NCBI RefSeq assembly: GCF_002938435.1
Contig: NZ_POQT01000009.1
Location: 62,001-126,000, forward strand
Direction of reading: 5' to 3'
DNA: 64,000 nt
Source of the DNA: Blastococcus saxobsidens
Lineage (GTDB): Bacteria; Actinomycetota; Actinomycetes; Mycobacteriales; Geodermatophilaceae
Shown in pieces: positions 60,806 through 64,000 of this stretch. The notes beneath the pieces were generated by a model. The model saw nothing but the letters and a program-made list of their open reading frames with translations, did no database searches and was not told the DNA's origin. The position numbers and the translations under genes were made by a program. Every line of letters begins with the position of its first letter. The stretch's first letter is position 1.

Positions 60806-63800
60806 GTGTCCGCCCGCGCGTCCGTCGGCAGCTCCCGGGGCGAGGGAGCGCTGGCCCGCTTCTCCGAGCCCACCCGGGCCTGGTTCACCGGTGCGTTCGA
60901 GCGCCCGACCGCGGCCCAGGACGGTGCCTGGGAGGCGATCAGCAGCGGCCGGCACGCCCTCGTCGTCGCTCCCACCGGCTCGGGCAAGACCCTCGCGGCG
61001 TTCCTGTGGTCGCTCGACCGGCTGGCCGCCACCCCGCCGGCCGACGAGGGCAGCCGCTGCCGGGTGCTCTACGTCTCGCCGCTCAAGGCGCTGGCCGTCG
61101 ACGTCGAGCGCAACCTGCGCGCCCCGCTCGCCGGCATCGGGCAGGCAGCGGCCCGGCTGGGGCTGCCCCGGCCGGAGATCCGGGTCGGCATCCGCTCCGG
61201 TGACACCCCAGCCGACGAGCGGCGCACCTTCACCCGCAAGCCGCCGGACATCCTGATCACCACGCCGGAGTCGCTGTTCCTGCTGCTCACCAGTGCCGCG
61301 CGGGAGGCGCTGCGCAGCGTGGAGACGGTGATCGTCGACGAGGTCCACGCGGTCACCGACTCCAAGCGCGGGGCGCACCTGGCCGTCTCCCTCGACCGCC
61401 TCGACGAGCTGCTGGAGCGGCCGGCCCAGCGGATCGGCCTGTCGGCCACCGTCCGCCCGATCGAGGAGGTCGCGACCTACCTCGCCGGCGGGCGTCCCGT
61501 CGAGATCGTCTCCCCCGGCTCGACGAAGCAGTGGGACCTCTCGGTCGTCGTCCCGGTCGAGGACATGAGCGAACTGGGTCAGCCGACCGGCGAGCTGGAG
61601 GGTTCGGCCGCCGGTAACCAGCCGCGGAACTCGATCTGGCCCGCGGTCGAGGAACGGGTGCTGGACCTGGTCCAGGCCCACCGCAGCACGATCGTCTTCG
61701 CCAACTCCCGGCGCCTGGCCGAACGGCTGACCAGCCGGCTCAACGAGCTCGCCTACGAGCGCGCCACCGGCGAGCCGGTGCCACCCGGCACCAACGCCGC
61801 CGCGCTCATGGCGCAGGCCGGCTCGGGCGGTGGGGTGCCCGAGGGCGTGCAGCCGGTCGCCGCCGCCCACCACGGCTCGGTCTCCCGCGAGCAGCGGGCC
61901 ATCGTCGAGGAGGCCCTCAAATCCGGGCGGTTGCCGGCCGTCGTCGCCACCTCCAGCCTCGAGCTCGGCATCGACATGGGCGCGGTCGACCTGGTCGTCC
62001 AGGTCGAGGCACCGCCCACCGTGGCCAGCGGTCTGCAGCGGGTCGGTCGCGCCGGTCACCAGGTGGGCGCGGTGAGCCGCGGGGTGCTCTTCCCGAAGTA
62101 CCGCGGCGACCTGGTCCAGTGCGCGCTGGTCGCCGAGCGCATGAAGGCCGGGGCCATCGAGTCGATCCGCTACCTGCGCAACCCGCTCGACGTGCTCGCG
62201 CAGCAGGTCGTCGCCATGGTCTCCGAGCGCCCCCGCACCGTGGACGAGGTCGGGGAGCTGGTGCGGCGGTCGGCGGCGTTCGCCTCGTTGCCGGAGTCCG
62301 CGCTGCACGCCGTCCTCGACATGCTGGCCGGGCGGTATCCCTCCGACGCGTTCGCCGAGCTGCGCCCGCGGCTGACCTGGGACCGCGTCACCGACACGCT
62401 CACCGCGCGGGCCGGAGCCCAGCGGCTGGCCGTCACCAGCGGCGGCACCATCCCCGACCGCGGGCTGTTCGGCGTCTTCCTCGTCGGCGCCGAGGGCACC
62501 GGCGGCCGCCGCGTCGGGGAGCTGGACGAGGAGATGGTCTACGAATCCCGGGTGGGCGACGTGTTCCTCCTCGGTTCGTCGTCCTGGCGGATCCAGGACA
62601 TCACCCACGACCGGGTGCTGGTCACCCCCGCACCGGGGCAGCCGGGGAAGATGCCGTTCTGGCACGGCGACGCACCCGGCCGCCCGCTGGAGCTCGGCCG
62701 CGCGCTGGGCGCGTTCCTCCGCGAGGTCGGCTCCGCGACGCCGGAGGCCGGGCTGGAGCGCGCCCGCGCCGCCGGCCTGGACGAGTGGGGAGCGGCCAAC
62801 CTCGCCGCCTACCTGACCGAGCAGAAGGCGGCCACCGGCCACCTCCCCGACGACCGCACGCTGCTGGTGGAGCGGTTCCGCGACGAGCTGGGCGACTGGC
62901 GGCTGGTGGTCCACTCGCCGTTCGGCGCGCAGGTGAACGCCCCCTGGGCGCTCGTTCTGGCTGCCCGGCTGCGCGAGCGCTACGGCGTCGACGTGTCGTC
63001 CATGCACTCCGACGACGGCATCGTGCTGCGCCTGCCCGACACCACCGGCGAGCCGCCCGAGGGCGAGCTGGCCGTCCTCGACCCCGACGACGTCGAGCGC
63101 GAGGTGACCGCCGAGGTGGGCACCTCGGCGCTGTTCGCCAGCCGGTTCCGGGAGTGCGCCGCGCGGGCCCTGCTCCTCCCCCGGCGCGACCCACGGCGGC
63201 GCACCCCGCTGTGGCAGCAGCGCCAGCGCGCGGCGCAGCTGCTCTCGGTCGCCAGCGAGTTCTCCTCCTTCCCGATCACCCTCGAGGCGGCCCGCGAGGT
63301 GCTGCAGGACGTGTACGACGTCCCGGGCCTGGTCGAGCTGATGCGTGACGTCCGCGCCCGCCGGGTGCGGGTGGTCGACGTCCAGACCGAGTCGGCCTCA
63401 CCCTTCGCCCAGTCGCTGCTGTTCGGCTACGTCGGCCAGTTCCTCTACGAGGGCGACGCCCCGCTGGCCGAGCGCCGCGCGCAGGCCCTCGCCCTGGACA
63501 CCGGCCTGCTCGCCGAACTGCTCGGCCGCTCCGAGCTGCGCGAGCTCCTCGACGCGCAGGCGTTGGCCGAGATCGAGTCGGAGCTGCAGCGGCTGCCGGA
63601 GCAGCGGCACCCGCGCGACGTCGACGGCGGCGGCGACCTGCTGCGCGTCGTCGGTGACCTGACCGCCGCCGAGGCCGCGCGACGCGGGGTGCCCCAGGCG
63701 TGGCTGGACGAGCTGGTCGCCGCCCGCCGGGCACTGCTGGTCCGCATCGCCGGCGAGGTGCGCTACGTCGCCATCGAGGACGCCGGGCGGCTGCGCGACG

Positions 63801-64000
63801 CCCTGGGCACGGCCCTGCCGGTCGGGGTGCCGGAGGTGTTCACCGAACCCGTCGCCGACCCGCTGGGCGACCTCGTCGGGCGCTACGCCCGCACCCACGG
63901 CCCGTTCCAGCCGGCCGAGGTGGCGACCCGTCTCGGGCTGGGCGTCGCGGTGGTCACCGCCACGGTGCAGCGGCTGACCGGCACCGGCCGGCTGGTCAGC
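60806..64000 (+). CDS. lhr: Lhr-type ATP-dependent DNA helicase, 3' end beyond window
   Basis: An unbroken frame of 1065 codons to the window edge; full Lhr proteins have about 1500 residues. Helicase motifs seen: Q-like FTGAFERPTAAQDGAW, I APTGSGKTLAAF, Ia YVSPLKALAVDV, Ib ITTPESL, II DEVHAV, III LSATV, IV TIVFANSRRLAERL, V TSSLELGIDMG and VI QRVGRAGHQ. The winged-helix and Lhr core regions follow (GTIPDRGLFGVFL, GELDEEMVYESRVGDVFLLGSSSWRI). Lhr unwinds RNA:DNA and DNA duplexes and is DNA-damage induced in mycobacteria. The GTG start is supported by the Q-like motif at the usual place. No SOS box was seen in the short upstream gap. Confidence 0.95.
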   Translation, partial: MSARASVGSSRGEGALARFSEPTRAWFTGAFERPTAAQDGAWEAISSGRHALVVAPTGSGKTLAAFLWSLDRLAATPPADEGSRCRVLYVSPLKALAVDVERNLRAPLAGIGQAAARLGLPRPEIRVGIRSGDTPADERRTFTRKPPDILITTPESLFLLLTSAAREALRSVETVIVDEVHAVTDSKRGAHLAVSLDRLDELLERPAQRIGLSATVRPIEEVATYLAGGRPVEIVSPGSTKQWDLSVVVPVEDMSELGQPTGELEGSAAGNQPRNSIWPAVEERVLDLVQAHRSTIVFANSRRLAERLTSRLNELAYERATGEPVPPGTNAAALMAQAGSGGGVPEGVQPVAAAHHGSVSREQRAIVEEALKSGRLPAVVATSSLELGIDMGAVDLVVQVEAPPTVASGLQRVGRAGHQVGAVSRGVLFPKYRGDLVQCALVAERMKAGAIESIRYLRNPLDVLAQQVVAMVSERPRTVDEVGELVRRSAAFASLPESALHAVLDMLAGRYPSDAFAELRPRLTWDRVTDTLTARAGAQRLAVTSGGTIPDRGLFGVFLVGAEGTGGRRVGELDEEMVYESRVGDVFLLGSSSWRIQDITHDRVLVTPAPGQPGKMPFWHGDAPGRPLELGRALGAFLREVGSATPEAGLERARAAGLDEWGAANLAAYLTEQKAATGHLPDDRTLLVERFRDELGDWRLVVHSPFGAQVNAPWALVLAARLRERYGVDVSSMHSDDGIVLRLPDTTGEPPEGELAVLDPDDVEREVTAEVGTSALFASRFRECAARALLLPRRDPRRRTPLWQQRQRAAQLLSVASEFSSFPITLEAAREVLQDVYDVPGLVELMRDVRARRVRVVDVQTESASPFAQSLLFGYVGQFLYEGDAPLAERRAQALALDTGLLAELLGRSELRELLDAQALAEIESELQRLPEQRHPRDVDGGGDLLRVVGDLTAAEAARRGVPQAWLDELVAARRALLVRIAGEVRYVAIEDAGRLRDALGTALPVGVPEVFTEPVADPLGDLVGRYARTHGPFQPAEVATRLGLGVAVVTATVQRLTGTGRLVS

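Noticed and set aside
1-64000. CRISPR arrays, tRNA/rRNA genes, prophage or complete insertion sequences
   Set aside because: No regularly spaced direct repeats, cloverleaf-like segments, transposase or phage genes were found on either strand.

Overview
The window is a very GC-rich (well above 70% G+C) chromosomal segment with dense coding, third-codon-position GC bias, many GTG starts, frequent 4-base ATGA/GTGA overlaps and apparent leaderless genes. Gene content (mycothiol-type arsenate reductases, CadI, NrdR/NrdJ, a LysM protein divergent from lexA, the dapF-miaA-miaB-recX-recA block arranged as in Mycobacterium, gluABCD, Lhr helicase) points to a free-living actinobacterium. I infer something near Geodermatophilaceae/Frankiales, from general impression only. 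No rRNA, tRNA, CRISPR array, prophage or intact insertion sequence was seen.

Left part (1-13 kb): a gluconate-type permease cut by the window edge, then an arsenic/cadmium island (cadI divergent from arsR-acr3-arsC fusion-arsC). Next comes a minus-strand group with a GXWXG protein, a DUF4177 protein, a membrane glycosyltransferase carrying a C-terminal PilZ (c-di-GMP) domain, a lysophospholipid-type acyltransferase and an aldo/keto reductase. A small membrane peptide coupled to a serine hydrolase and a lipase-like hydrolase follow.

Middle left (12.5-27.3 kb): mostly envelope and transport genes: a secreted helical protein, VanZ-like and PQ-loop proteins, a secreted M14 carboxypeptidase, a BCCT transporter, FUSC and ZIP-like membrane proteins. 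A four-gene chain of response regulator, histidine kinase, GerMN lipoprotein and DUF2254 membrane protein is joined by 4-base overlaps, followed by a DUF421 protein and a cation/proton antiporter. A 0.6-kb gene-poor gap here holds a nested palindromic element.

Centre (28-34.2 kb): DNA-precursor and SOS genes. nrdR-nrdJ is preceded by two NrdR-box-like sites, and a LysM division-inhibitor-like gene is divergent from lexA with three SOS boxes between them.

Accessory catabolic unit (34.2-41.4 kb): a five-gene operon (family III CoA-transferase, ABC ATPase, binding lipoprotein, fused double permease, crotonase-fold protein) divergent from an IclR regulator. An 18-bp perfect inverted repeat lies between them. 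It looks like a self-contained import-and-CoA-activation system for an unidentified carboxylate and is the best candidate here for an undescribed pathway.

Right part (41.4-64 kb): conserved housekeeping (hflX, dapF, miaA, DUF349 protein, miaB, recX, recA, DUF3046), a secreted peptidoglycan amidase, the glutamate-type ABC transporter gluABCD with an intercistronic hairpin, an MFS transporter, and the first 1065 codons of an Lhr-type helicase that runs off the window.
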